This document shows positions 15,363 through 24,043 of a stretch of 43,661 nucleotides of DNA, piece after piece (positions within the stretch are counted from its first letter, which is position 1; each line of letters begins with the position of its first letter). This DNA comes from Bacteroidales bacterium. GTDB taxonomy: Bacteria; Bacteroidota; Bacteroidia; Bacteroidales; Marinilabiliaceae. The notes beneath the pieces were generated by a model. It was given only the letters and a program-made list of their open reading frames with translations. It made no database searches and had not been told where the DNA came from. The stretch covers positions 1 to 43,661 of the forward strand of contig JAGCYH010000039.1 in NCBI GenBank assembly GCA_017960905.1, written 5' to 3'. The translations under genes were made by a program, and so were the position numbers.

Positions 15363-17369
15363 TTATTTTTTCATTTCGTTCAATTTTGTCTCTAAAGCGC
15401 GCATTTCGTCGCGATACTGCGCCGCGCTTATGAAGTCGAGCTCCTTGGCGGCTTTTTTCATTTTGCGTTTCGCCTCTTCGATAGCCTTTTCAATTTTGGG
15501 CACCGTGTCGTACGACGCGGTGGCCTCAGCAGCTATTATTGTCTTCTGCTCTTCCTCCTGATAGCTCGACGACGATTGTACCAAATCGCTCATTTGCAGC
15601 TTCTTACTAATAGCCTTCGGCTTGATGTGATGCGCTTCGTTGTAGGCAATCTGTTTCATTCGGCGAGCGTTGGTCGAGTCTATCGTTGCCTGCATCGAAG
15701 GGGTTATCGAGTCGGCGTACATTATCACCTGGCCATTGAGGTTGCGGGCCGCACGGCCCGCAGTTTGCGTCAGCGAGCGTTCGGAGCGCAGGAAGCCCTC
15801 CTTGTCGGCGTCGAGAATAGCCACAAGCGACACTTCGGGCAGGTCGAGTCCTTCGCGCAGCAGGTTGACACCAACCAGAACGTCATATTCGCCTTTGCGC
15901 AAATCCTCCATGATGCGCACACGCTCAAGCGTGTCGACATCGGAGTGTATGTAGGCGCATTTTATCTCGTGGTTGAGCAGATAAGTGCTCAACTCTTCAG
16001 CCATTCGTTTTGTCAGCGTTGTTACCAAAACGCGCTCGTGGCGCCCGATGCGTATGTTTATCTCGTTGAGCAAATCGTCAATCTGGTTAAGACTCGGACG
16101 CACATCTATCGACGGGTCGAGCAGACCCGTCGGCCGCACAACTTGCTCTACCACAACGCCGCCGCATTTGCTAAGCTCATATTCGGCAGGCGTGGCGCTT
16201 ACGTAAATAACCTGATTGGCCATCGCTTCAAATTCGTCGAACTTGAGCGGACGGTTGTCACGCGCCGCCTTCAGACGGAAACCATACTCCACAAGCGAGT
16301 CCTTGCGCGAGCGGTCGCCACCATACATGGCATGTATCTGCGGCAGTGTAACGTGGCTCTCATCGATGACAAGCAGAAAATCGTCAGGAAAATAGTCGAG
16401 CAGACAGAACGGCTTAGAACCTTCGGTTCTGCCGTCGAAGTAACGCGAATAGTTCTCAATACCAGGACAATAGCCAAGTTCCTTTATCATCTCCATGTCG
16501 TAGGTAACGCGTTGTTCGAGGCGTTTCGCCTCGACAAGTTTTCCAGCTTGCTTGAATTGCTCGGTTTCAATGAACAAATCGTCCTGTATGCGTCTGATAG
16601 CGTCGTTGGTGCGCTCTTTCGATGTGATGAAGATGTTTGCAGGATAAATTGTTATAGTATCGCAAGTTTCTATTACCGAGTTATTTACAGGATCAAACAA
16701 CTCAATACTCTCTATTTCATCGCCCCAGAATATAATGCGGCAGGCATTGTCGGCGTAAGCGAGGAAAATATCTACCGTGTCGCCTTTCACTCTGAAACAG
16801 CCACGGTCGAAAACTATTTCGTTGCGCACGTAAAGTGCGTCAACGAGTTTTCGGAGCAACTCGGTTGGCGAGATGGTCTGTCCCTTCATGAGAGATATCA
16901 CTCCCAAATGGAAATCATCAGGGTTGCCTATGCCATAAAGACATGATACAGAGGAAACTACAATCACATCGCGCCGCCCCGAGAGCAATGCGGAAGTTGC
17001 GCTTAAGCGCAACTTCTCTATCTCGGAGTTTATCGCAAGGTCCTTTTCAATATATGTATCGGTCGAAGCAATGTAAGCTTCGGGTTGGTAGTAATCGTAG
17101 TACGAGACGAAGTATTCCACAGCGTTGTCGGGGAAAAACTCTTTAAACTCGCCATAAAGCTGCGCCGCAAGGGTTTTGTTGTGGCTCAGCACAAGTGTCG
17201 GACGTCCTGTCCGCGCAACGACATTGGCAATGGTAAACGTCTTTCCAGAACCGGTAACGCCCAGCAGTATTTGGTGCTTGCTGCCATTCTCGACACCTTC
17301 GCACAACTCCTCAATTGCTTGAGGCTGGTCGCCGGCAGGAGCATACTCCGATACTAATTTGAAATTCAT
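15363..17369 (-). CDS. uvrB: Excinuclease ABC subunit B
   Basis: UvrB is the damage-verifying helicase-like subunit of nucleotide excision repair, working with UvrA and UvrC. The 668 residues are full length. Domains in order are Walker A GVTGSGKTFT near residue 40, the damage-clamping hairpin YYQPEAYIASTDTYIEKD, helicase motif II (LLVIDESHV), motif III-like YVSATPAEYE, motif V-VI (GVNLLREGLDLPEVSLVAI, QTAGRAARN), and the C-terminal UVR motif (KELDFISAAQYRDEMRAL) that binds UvrC. The start MNFKLVSEYAPAGDQPQAI is the family start. It stands alone between the DUF4831 and beta-barrel genes. A 24-bp perfect palindrome (16993-17016) and two 8-bp hairpins (15743-15762, 16516-16534) lie inside it. 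Confidence 0.98.
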   Translation of the reverse strand: MNFKLVSEYAPAGDQPQAIEELCEGVENGSKHQILLGVTGSGKTFTIANVVARTGRPTLVLSHNKTLAAQLYGEFKEFFPDNAVEYFVSYYDYYQPEAYIASTDTYIEKDLAINSEIEKLRLSATSALLSGRRDVIVVSSVSCLYGIGNPDDFHLGVISLMKGQTISPTELLRKLVDALYVRNEIVFDRGCFRVKGDTVDIFLAYADNACRIIFWGDEIESIELFDPVNNSVIETCDTITIYPANIFITSKERTNDAIRRIQDDLFIETEQFKQAGKLVEAKRLEQRVTYDMEMIKELGYCPGIENYSRYFDGRTEGSKPFCLLDYFPDDFLLVIDESHVTLPQIHAMYGGDRSRKDSLVEYGFRLKAARDNRPLKFDEFEAMANQVIYVSATPAEYELSKCGGVVVEQVVRPTGLLDPSIDVRPSLNQIDDLLNEINIRIGRHERVLVTTLTKRMAEELSTYLLNHEIKCAYIHSDVDTLERVRIMEDLRKGEYDVLVGVNLLREGLDLPEVSLVAILDADKEGFLRSERSLTQTAGRAARNLNGQVIMYADSITPSMQATIDSTNARRMKQIAYNEAHHIKPKAISKKLQMSDLVQSSSSYQEEEQKTIIAAEATASYDTVPKIEKAIEEAKRKMKKAAKELDFISAAQYRDEMRALETKLNEMKK
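16993..17016. repeat. Intragenic 24-bp perfect palindrome in uvrB
   Basis: The half-site GAAGTTGCGCTT (16993-17004) is followed directly by its exact reverse complement. It is within coding sequence and has no T-run beside it. Confidence 0.92.
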
Positions 17370-17396
17370 TGCCCTGATTATACCTTTATATAATAT

Positions 17397-17424
17397 AAAA
17401 AAAGCTGCCGAAGCAGCTTTTTTT
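17397..17424 (-). terminator. Terminator of the beta-barrel protein gene
   Basis: A 12-bp stem with CGAA loop (17397-17408 with 17413-17424) lies 8 bases past the stop of the gene at 17432-18337. Its A/T arms make it able to act in minus-strand direction. Confidence 0.85.
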
Positions 17425-17431
17425 ATTATGA

Positions 17432-18337
17432 TTATCTTCTTCTCTTACGCTTGGCGTTCTTAGTATACGATTTCTTGTTTTGTTGGTACTTCCTTCGGTT
17501 GTACTCCGAAGACGCTTTCCAACCCATATCGGCAAACTTGTATGAGCAACCTACCATTATGGTGTAGAAGAAGTCGTTCTTGCCCGAAATCCATTTACCA
17601 AGCTGAACTTTTGGTGAGTTCTCGTCGAAACCTTCTTCCTTGAGCGCCTCAATTTCAGACTCTGTGTAAGCTCGGCGGTATCCGTCGTGACCATCGAGAA
17701 GGTCAGTCGGCACATAGTTGCCTTTTACTTCGGCATGAACGCTCCAGTGGAGCTTGTCAACTTTTACTTTGACACCCAAAAGACCATAGAGATTCAAGCA
17801 AGGTTTGAAACCCGTATTTACATTCTTCCAGTCTTTATAATCGGGGTCAGATTTGCCCAACTCCAACTCCTCCTCATATTTTAATCTATGGTATTCATCA
17901 GGTGGAGTGTAAGTTTTTTTAGCAGAGTACATAAACAATCCCGTACCAATACCAACGTACGGATCGACCATACGGTCACGATACCAACCTTTCTGGTTGA
18001 GTATAAAGAAATCTGCACCGCCTGCAAGCTCTACGTATGGAGTTTTGAATGACAAACCACCATCTTGCTTGCCAGCAAAGAAGCCACCGCCCAGACTTGC
18101 TCTGACGGCCAACCAAGGACGCATCTCTTTCGATGCGCTACCTTCTAAACTCAGTCGTGTCTTACCATCGTCTACTATGTCGCCCCAATATATGTTAGGT
18201 CCTATTCGTCCGCTTACGGAGAGACCTTTTAATATCGGCGGTATTTTTTTACGCCGCCTACCATTTTGTTGCGCATCTACCACCACTGAAAATGCCAGTA
18301 GAAACGATAGTATTGTAAAAAACAATCGTACTTTCAT
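17432..18337 (-). CDS. Outer-membrane beta-barrel protein of unknown function
   Basis: The 301-residue protein has a signal peptide (MKVRLFFTILSFLLAFSVVV, then DAQ) and alternating hydrophobic strands typical of an eight-stranded barrel: LSVSGRIGPNIYWGD, WLAVRASLGGGFFAG, PYVELAGGADFFIL, VDPYVGIGTGLFMYS, LNLYGLLGVKVKV, HWSVHAEVKGNYVP, and a last FFYTIMVGCSYKF strand ending in an aromatic residue. Both ends of the mature chain are strongly basic: QQNGRRRKKIPP at the front and a Lys/Arg tail ending KRKRRR. I do not recognise a named family beyond barrel proteins of Bacteroidota. It has its own terminator. Confidence 0.8.
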   Translation of the reverse strand: MKVRLFFTILSFLLAFSVVVDAQQNGRRRKKIPPILKGLSVSGRIGPNIYWGDIVDDGKTRLSLEGSASKEMRPWLAVRASLGGGFFAGKQDGGLSFKTPYVELAGGADFFILNQKGWYRDRMVDPYVGIGTGLFMYSAKKTYTPPDEYHRLKYEEELELGKSDPDYKDWKNVNTGFKPCLNLYGLLGVKVKVDKLHWSVHAEVKGNYVPTDLLDGHDGYRRAYTESEIEALKEEGFDENSPKVQLGKWISGKNDFFYTIMVGCSYKFADMGWKASSEYNRRKYQQNKKSYTKNAKRKRRR

Positions 18338-18513
18338 CTCTGAATGTGTGTCTTCATTTTTATAATAATTTTACCTATAGACAATAGGTGAAATTCTTAG
18401 CTCGCAAATTTCGGAAAAAAAAATTAATAGAAGAAATTTTTTTTCTTTTATTTTAGTTTTTAGCTGAAAAATGTGAACTTTTACTGATATTTGCCAGTCG
18501 AAAAGCAAACGAA

Positions 18514-19521
18514 ATGAAGGCATATAATATTGTATCGTTAAAAAAATTTAATACATTCGGCATCGATGTAAAAGCAAAGACACTGGTCGATTGCCAGTCT
18601 GAAGCCGAAGTGACTGAGGCTTGCAAAATGGCAGCCGGCGAACGCCGGCTGGTTCTTGGCGGCGGCAGCAATGTGTTGTTTCTCAACGATTTCGACGGCA
18701 TCATAATACGCCCGCTGATAAACGAAACTGAGGTTTTGAAACAGACGGGCACCGATATCATGGTGCGCGTGGGTGCGGGCGTCGTGTGGGACGACTTTGT
18801 GGCTATGTGCGTCGAGCGGGGCTGGTACGGTGTTGAGAATCTGTCGGCCATACCAGGGAATGTGGGCGCGTCGCCCGTGCAGAATATCGGTGCCTACGGC
18901 GCCGAAGCAGCCAACGCAATAAGCTCTGTAAACGGCTTTTACATTGACACTCAAAAAACTTTTTCGATAAACGCCGATGCGTGCGACTTCGGCTACCGAC
19001 AGAGCATATTCAAAACTGAGCTTAAGGACAAAGTGGTGATAACGAGCGTGGTATTCCACTTGAAAACTTCAGCAAAGCTGAAGTTGGACTATGGCGATGT
19101 GGCAGCCCGTGTAGAGCAGATGGGCAGCGCTACGCTTGCAAATGTCAGAAAAGCCATCACTGAAATACGCCGCGCGAAACTACCCGATCCCGAAGTAGAA
19201 GGCAATGCCGGCAGTTTCTTCAAAAACCCCGAAGTTGACGCGCAACTTGCCGAGCAACTAAAAGGTGAATACGCCGACATACCGTCGTATCTGCTTGACA
19301 ATGGGAAATATAAGATTCCGGCCGGCTGGCTCATCGAAAGATGCGGATGGAAAGGCCGCACGCTCGGCAAAGCCGGCGTACACGCCCGTCAGGCCTTGGT
19401 GCTTGTAAACAAAGGCGGTGCCTCCGGCGCCGACGTGATGCAACTTGCCAACACCATTGTCGATGATGTCTTTTCTAAATTCGGCATCAGAATATCGATG
19501 GAGGTAAACCTCATCAAGTGA
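18514..19521 (+). CDS. murB: UDP-N-acetylenolpyruvoylglucosamine reductase
   Basis: MurB reduces the enolpyruvyl group to lactate to give UDP-MurNAc, with FAD and NADPH, in cytosolic peptidoglycan synthesis. The 335 residues fit the E. coli-type enzyme. Motifs are LKKFNTFGIDVKAK at the N-terminus, FAD loop RLVLGGGSNVLFL, GLSAIPG-like NLSAIPGNVGASPVQNIGAY, FGYRQSIFK, the proton-donor serine in GNAGSFFKNP, IPAGWLIE, and the final Glu near MEVNL. The start MKAYNIVSLKKF is the family start. It converges with ldcA (5-base gap), with no terminator visible between them. Inverted repeats sit at 18632-18651 (9/2) and 19065-19085 (9/3). Confidence 0.97.
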   Translation: MKAYNIVSLKKFNTFGIDVKAKTLVDCQSEAEVTEACKMAAGERRLVLGGGSNVLFLNDFDGIIIRPLINETEVLKQTGTDIMVRVGAGVVWDDFVAMCVERGWYGVENLSAIPGNVGASPVQNIGAYGAEAANAISSVNGFYIDTQKTFSINADACDFGYRQSIFKTELKDKVVITSVVFHLKTSAKLKLDYGDVAARVEQMGSATLANVRKAITEIRRAKLPDPEVEGNAGSFFKNPEVDAQLAEQLKGEYADIPSYLLDNGKYKIPAGWLIERCGWKGRTLGKAGVHARQALVLVNKGGASGADVMQLANTIVDDVFSKFGIRISMEVNLIK

Positions 19522-19526
19522 GCCGC

Positions 19527-20438
19527 TTACGCGAACGTCAGCGATGACTGCCCCTTTGCGTCGACACGCAGGGTGGCTTCGCCGCCCATGCGGAGTGGCA
19601 TATTCACTTCGTCGGCATGACCGGCGGGATAACCCATCAGAACTGGATAGTCGTATTGCGCTACGGCATCGGCTATTATTGCGTAAGCATCAGAGCCAAA
19701 GGCTGTTGCGCCATCCTTCATATCGGTCATCTGACCGACAATGAGGCCACCAAGTTTCGATAGTACGCCAGAATACTTAAGGTTTTGCATCATTCGGTCG
19801 ATGTGATAGTTGTATTCCGAGAGGTCTTCGATGAAGAGTATTGCACCTTTCGGTGCAATATCGATGGCAGTGCGGCGTAGCGAATAAATGAGCGACAGAT
19901 TGCCACCTATGAGTTTTCCGCTCACCTTGCCCGAACGGCTGTACTGCGCTGACTCGCAGCTTACACTGACTTTTTTGCCACGCATCAGATCAAATGTTTT
20001 TTTCACATCGTCGCTGTCGATTCCGTGTACAGCGATGTGCTTCAGCATAGGCCCGTGTATCGAGGCTATACCGTAATGCGTTAGCGCAGAATGAAATACA
20101 GTGATATCGCTAAAGCCAACAAGCCATTTGTCGCACCGTTGCACGACCGATTTTTTCATGTGCTGTATGGTGCGTACAGCACCATAACCACCTCGTGCAC
20201 AAATGATTGCATCGATATCATCGCGCAGTATAGCCTCTTCCATATCCGATGCCCGTTGGGCATCGGTGGCGGCAAAAACACCTGTACGACAATCCCTTAC
20301 GTGTGGCATTACTTCTACCGAGTAACCTTTCGACTGTATCAGCGCGATACCTTTATCCAAATATTCGGGCGCTATAGCGCCCGAAGGTGCCACAATGGCT
20401 ATTCGCCCGCCGTCGGGCAGATTTTTAGGCTTATTCAT
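19527..20438 (-). CDS. ldcA: LD-carboxypeptidase (muramoyltetrapeptide carboxypeptidase, S66 family)
   Basis: LdcA removes the terminal D-Ala from muropeptide tetrapeptides in the cytosol during peptidoglycan recycling. The 303 residues show RIAIVAPSGAI, ICARGGYGAVR, the nucleophile Ser110 in VGFSDITVFH, GKLIGGNLSLIYSL, the catalytic Glu in FIEDLSEYNYHIDRMM, and the His in GYPAGHADEVNMPLR, so the Ser-Glu-His triad is complete. Its start overlaps the end of the hybrid sensor kinase gene by 8 bases, so they are translationally close and probably cotranscribed. Four perfect inverted repeats lie within it: 19839-19860, 20166-20186, 20246-20266 and a 22-bp palindrome at 20364-20385. Confidence 0.95.
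   Translation of the reverse strand: MNKPKNLPDGGRIAIVAPSGAIAPEYLDKGIALIQSKGYSVEVMPHVRDCRTGVFAATDAQRASDMEEAILRDDIDAIICARGGYGAVRTIQHMKKSVVQRCDKWLVGFSDITVFHSALTHYGIASIHGPMLKHIAVHGIDSDDVKKTFDLMRGKKVSVSCESAQYSRSGKVSGKLIGGNLSLIYSLRRTAIDIAPKGAILFIEDLSEYNYHIDRMMQNLKYSGVLSKLGGLIVGQMTDMKDGATAFGSDAYAIIADAVAQYDYPVLMGYPAGHADEVNMPLRMGGEATLRVDAKGQSSLTFA
20364..20385. repeat. Intragenic 22-bp perfect palindrome in ldcA
   Basis: The half-site TTCGGGCGCTA is followed directly by its exact reverse complement, inside coding sequence. Confidence 0.92.
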
Positions 20439-23400
20439 TTACAATAATATTTAAGTTGCGGTGCACAATAATCCTCAAATCGTTGCTGTCCATAGGCAGT
20501 CGGACTATTTCGTTGGCACCAGCGTCGAGCAGCTCATTGTCGGTAATGCCGCTGCTGTCGTTGTTGATGGCAATAACTTTATAGTGTTTGCCCCTCTGAC
20601 GGATGTTCGAAATGATGTAAGCAGCTGTGCCACTGCACGATTCGACATCGATAATGGTCATTAGAGGCTTCTGCCCGAGCCAGAAGAAGTAGAATCCGTT
20701 GGCTTCGGCCGTTATAATGTTGAAGTTTTCGAGCGAGTATGTTATGAACGAGAGACGGTCGGGCTTGTCTTCGAGCACTATTATGTTTTTGCTGTACTCG
20801 AGATAATCCTTCATGTCGGTTATGTTTCCGTCGATGTCCTTCACCGCTTCTATGTCTTCGCTTGTTACGTAAGGCACCGACAGCCAGAAGTGCGAGCCTT
20901 TGCCGGGCGTCGACTCGAGGCCTATGGTACCGCCCATCTGCTTGGCCAAGTTGCGGCAGATGGATAGTCCCAAGCCCGACCCGACAGTGAACTTGTCGAG
21001 TTTAACAAATGCGTCGAACACATGCGCCTGCTGGTCTTTGGGAATACCGATGCCGGTGTCGCTGACGTGGAACGTCAGCAAGCCGTTGGCTATCTCGTAG
21101 TTCAGCATCACACGTCCTTTGTGCGTGAATTTGAATGCGTTGTTGATGAAGTTCGTTATTATCTGTATGAGTCGCGTCTTGTCGCAATACGACTCAGCGT
21201 CGTCGTTCTCGGCGCGCGGAAGGAACGTAAACTCAACATCTTGCGGGGCTTTGGGCGCAAGACTCAGATAAACCTCTTTGCAAAGCAAAGAGATATTTTC
21301 AATCTTATATTGCAGCGACAGCGTTCCCGACTCAATTTTTGAGAGGTCGAGAATGTCAGTTATCAGTTTCAGCAGAATGTCGTTGTTGGTCTGAATTATG
21401 TTGCCGTAAATCTCGCGGTCGGGGTCGGCAGTGTCAGACTTGAGCAAAATCTCTGAGAATCCGACAATTGCGTTGAGCGGCGTACGAATCTCGTGACTCA
21501 TATTAGCAATGAACTGCGACTTTATAAGATCGAGACCTTCGGCTTTTTTACGCGCTTCGATAAGCGTTTTCTCGTTGTCCTTGCGCTGGGTGATGTCGAT
21601 GGAAAGGCCTACCAGACCGTCGTAGCCGAAACTGTTGTTGTTGATTATGTGAATATTAATCCAGTGTATTTTTCCGTCGTTGTGCAAAACTCTCACTTCA
21701 TCTTGGAGCGATTGTATCTCGTTGTTTTTCAGTTTGTCGAACTGGATTTGCAGTCGTCCACGGTCTTCCTCCTCTATCATCTGGTTGTTTTTCGGGTCGT
21801 CCAAGTCGTTCGATGACGATGGTTTACTGTTGAGGTTTCGGCGCCATTGCGCCGAAACGAAACCTTCGTTCTGGTGCGACCAGCAAATGCCCAGCTGTGC
21901 GAAAGTGCCGATTTCCTCAAAGAAGTTTTCGAGAGTCGCTATTTTCCGCTCATTCGACTTCTGCAGCGAGTTGTCGATGATAATGCCCAGATATCCGGCA
22001 AATTTGCCGTCGGTGTAAAGTTTAGATATTCTGACCATTATCTCTATCGGAGTCGATTTGTATGCCGTGTAGTACGAGGCGAGGTTTTTCGGGTCGTAGG
22101 CAAACACCATGTCGGTAATGTGTTGTTGTCTTATCTGCTTTTTCATCTCTTCGGTGGTGAGCGGTCCTTCGAAGAGGTTGGTGCCGTAAATCGATTTTAT
22201 ACTATTGGCAACACCCAGTATTTCAGCGAGTTTCTCATTGCCGTAACGAAGATCGCCTTTGGTGTTGTAGAAAGCAATGCCGACGGGGATACTCTCGTAG
22301 ATGTTCTTTTGGAATTTCTCTTCGCGTTTGGTCTTTATCTCCAGCTTCACATCCTTATCGATGTCGCGCAGGATGCCCACCACGAGCGACGGCTTGCCGT
22401 TGGCGTCGTGGAGCGATACCGTTCCGTCGATTTCGCACCAATGATACTCTTTATTGCCATTGAGGCGTGCGCGGAAGCGCAACGCCACCTTCTTGCTTCG
22501 GTTCTCGCGCACCTGTTTCGAGACCACGAGCATCTTGTTTATGTCGTTTTTGTGTATGTTGTTGGCAAGGTCGAAGTACGTCTGCGACTGGCGGTTGCCT
22601 TTGCTGTCTTGCAGTGTAACTATTATCTCCTTGGCATCATCAATTTTCTTGTTGCAGTACCATTCCCATATATAAATGTCGCATACTTTGCGTATAGCGC
22701 TGTTTATCGTTTTGCTAATCTCCAGTTTGCCCGACAGTCGGAATTTCTCCACCATAAAGGCTATAATATTGGATATCAGGCTTATAGCTTGCTGGTCGTA
22801 ATTATCCCATCTTGTTTCTTGCTTGCGCGATATGCTCATGAGGCCCCACACCTCACCACCTGTGGTGATAATTGGCTGTTGCACAGTGGATTTGACGTGG
22901 TTGTATTTGAATTGTTTTTTGTCAAGCTCCCACTCTTTGCCAATGTCGTCGACATTGTTTATCACCGCGTTTTTATGCGTTTCGCAAAGACATTGGAACC
23001 AGTTGGAGTAAATGCGGGTAGTCTTGTTTATAGCGCAATAGTTCATATCTACCATTGTCGAACCGGTATAATCGACCACTTCGAACACATTGCCGCCATG
23101 CCACCGCGCTATGGCAATACTAAGCTCGGGCAGAATGTTATGCATTCCGGTAATATACTGATGCAAAGCATCGTAGAACGTCTCACTGCCAGCTACTATG
23201 TAGCCTATATCGGTAAATTGCTTGATGACGTCGAGCGTGAAGCCCGACTTGTTGCTGTAGTCTTTAGTCTCCAACGCCGAAATCTGCTTCACTGTGCCGA
23301 TGTAATGCAGCGCTCCCAACTCATCGTAGTACTCTGAGATGAACTGCGCGCTTATCCATATCCAATTGTCGTTGACAATAATAGGCATTTGGAGCGGTCC

Positions 23401-23625
23401 CGACGGCGTCTTGTTCTTCAGGCGCCGCTGCTGTATCGAAATGAGATAATGGAACTCTTCGGGTATGGCAGCCATGAGCTCACTGAACGTGAGTATCTCG
23501 TTTTCGAAGCCCAAAAGGAACCTGAAGCTGTCGCTGATTAAGAATGTGCGGTTGCTTTTATTGTACTCCCACAATCCTAAACCATTGCTTATCAGACTAT
23601 TGCATATTCGTTGCGTTGTGTTCAT
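20431..23625 (-). CDS. PAS/GAF hybrid sensor histidine kinase
   Basis: The 1,064-residue protein has no clear membrane segment and is probably cytosolic. Order: a PAS-like fold (about 10-135), a GAF domain (about 138-300), PAS folds at about 310-435, 440-565 and 570-695, HisKA with His711 in FIANMSHEIRTPLNAIVGFS, HATPase (about 810-930, with N box NFINNAFKFTHKG, G1 DTGIGIP and G2 GSGLGLSI), and a C-terminal receiver from about 950. The receiver keeps acidic residues (LEDKPD) and an Asp in TIIDVES, but the switch Thr/Ser and the conserved Lys seem replaced (AINND; RLPMD). It may therefore not be phosphorylated normally. No response regulator lies nearby. It overlaps ldcA by 8 bases. The ligand is unknown. 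Confidence 0.93.
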   Translation of the reverse strand: MNTTQRICNSLISNGLGLWEYNKSNRTFLISDSFRFLLGFENEILTFSELMAAIPEEFHYLISIQQRRLKNKTPSGPLQMPIIVNDNWIWISAQFISEYYDELGALHYIGTVKQISALETKDYSNKSGFTLDVIKQFTDIGYIVAGSETFYDALHQYITGMHNILPELSIAIARWHGGNVFEVVDYTGSTMVDMNYCAINKTTRIYSNWFQCLCETHKNAVINNVDDIGKEWELDKKQFKYNHVKSTVQQPIITTGGEVWGLMSISRKQETRWDNYDQQAISLISNIIAFMVEKFRLSGKLEISKTINSAIRKVCDIYIWEWYCNKKIDDAKEIIVTLQDSKGNRQSQTYFDLANNIHKNDINKMLVVSKQVRENRSKKVALRFRARLNGNKEYHWCEIDGTVSLHDANGKPSLVVGILRDIDKDVKLEIKTKREEKFQKNIYESIPVGIAFYNTKGDLRYGNEKLAEILGVANSIKSIYGTNLFEGPLTTEEMKKQIRQQHITDMVFAYDPKNLASYYTAYKSTPIEIMVRISKLYTDGKFAGYLGIIIDNSLQKSNERKIATLENFFEEIGTFAQLGICWSHQNEGFVSAQWRRNLNSKPSSSNDLDDPKNNQMIEEEDRGRLQIQFDKLKNNEIQSLQDEVRVLHNDGKIHWINIHIINNNSFGYDGLVGLSIDITQRKDNEKTLIEARKKAEGLDLIKSQFIANMSHEIRTPLNAIVGFSEILLKSDTADPDREIYGNIIQTNNDILLKLITDILDLSKIESGTLSLQYKIENISLLCKEVYLSLAPKAPQDVEFTFLPRAENDDAESYCDKTRLIQIITNFINNAFKFTHKGRVMLNYEIANGLLTFHVSDTGIGIPKDQQAHVFDAFVKLDKFTVGSGLGLSICRNLAKQMGGTIGLESTPGKGSHFWLSVPYVTSEDIEAVKDIDGNITDMKDYLEYSKNIIVLEDKPDRLSFITYSLENFNIITAEANGFYFFWLGQKPLMTIIDVESCSGTAAYIISNIRQRGKHYKVIAINNDSSGITDNELLDAGANEIVRLPMDSNDLRIIVHRNLNIIVNE
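21835..21858. repeat. Intragenic perfect hairpin in sensor kinase gene (10-bp stem, 4-nt loop)
   Basis: GTTTCGGCGC pairs with GCGCCGAAAC around CATT, inside coding sequence. Confidence 0.9.
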
Positions 23626-23763
23626 ACTTTCAGCTTTGTTTTTTAATTCCGTAAAGATAATGTTTCTACGTTAAAAATTGATAATCAATTGAAAAAAACT
23701 TGAGTTTTTTTCGTTTTTTGTGCAATAATAATAATAGCGAAGCCATCGAAACAGATTTTTATA

Positions 23764-23771
23764 TACCTTTG
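23764..23771 (+). promoter_or_regulatory. Putative minus-7 box of the antitoxin gene
   Basis: TACCTTTG fits TAnnTTTG and ends 26 bases before the antitoxin ATG. No minus-33 TTTG is seen at the right distance. Confidence 0.45.
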
Positions 23772-23797
23772 TACGAAACAAAAAACGACAAATAGCT

Positions 23798-24043
23798 ATG
23801 AACACATATCAGATGCAACTTAATTCGGACTTGTTTGGCGCATTGCAAGTTATTTCGGCTGATGATGAGTTGATGAAAAAGGCCATCAAACTGCTTAAAA
23901 AACTTGCGAAACAGAAACGCGCTGCCGACGAGACGGAATACTTGATGTCGTCGCCGGCTATGGCAGATGTTATATGCCAGGGTCAAGACGACATAAAAAA
24001 CGGCAAGGGTAGAATTGTTGAAATAGATGATTTATGGAAATAG
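23798..24043 (+). CDS. Antitoxin of a YoeB-type toxin-antitoxin pair
   Basis: This 81-residue protein has an N-terminal segment (MNTYQMQLNSDLFGAL), a lysine-rich helix (MKKAIKLLKKLAKQKRAA) and an acidic C-terminal tail (GKGRIVEIDDLWK) of the kind that wraps a toxin. The assignment rests mainly on context: its stop overlaps by 10 bases the start of a recognisable YoeB/Txe toxin frame. Such antitoxins bind their own promoter and neutralise the toxin. Because the toxin frame is broken, this gene would be an orphan antitoxin. The frame is intact, which is consistent with recent toxin loss or a retained regulatory role. Confidence 0.8.
   Translation: MNTYQMQLNSDLFGALQVISADDELMKKAIKLLKKLAKQKRAADETEYLMSSPAMADVICQGQDDIKNGKGRIVEIDDLWK

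Noticed and set aside
15576..16946. Long open frame (about 456 codons) on the plus strand opposite uvrB
   Set aside because: It is antisense to a full-length, well-conserved uvrB. The peptide is rich in Arg, Val and His with no family motifs, as expected from the complement of a biased coding sequence.
18372..18388. Operator-like inverted repeat upstream of the beta-barrel gene (ACCTAT/ATAGGT)
   Set aside because: Stem of only 6 bp with a 5-base spacer; this length is expected by chance many times in the window.
21847..23337. Long open frame (about 496 codons) on the plus strand opposite the sensor kinase
   Set aside because: Antisense shadow of a clear PAS/GAF kinase; low-complexity Val/Phe/Arg composition and no recognisable domain.
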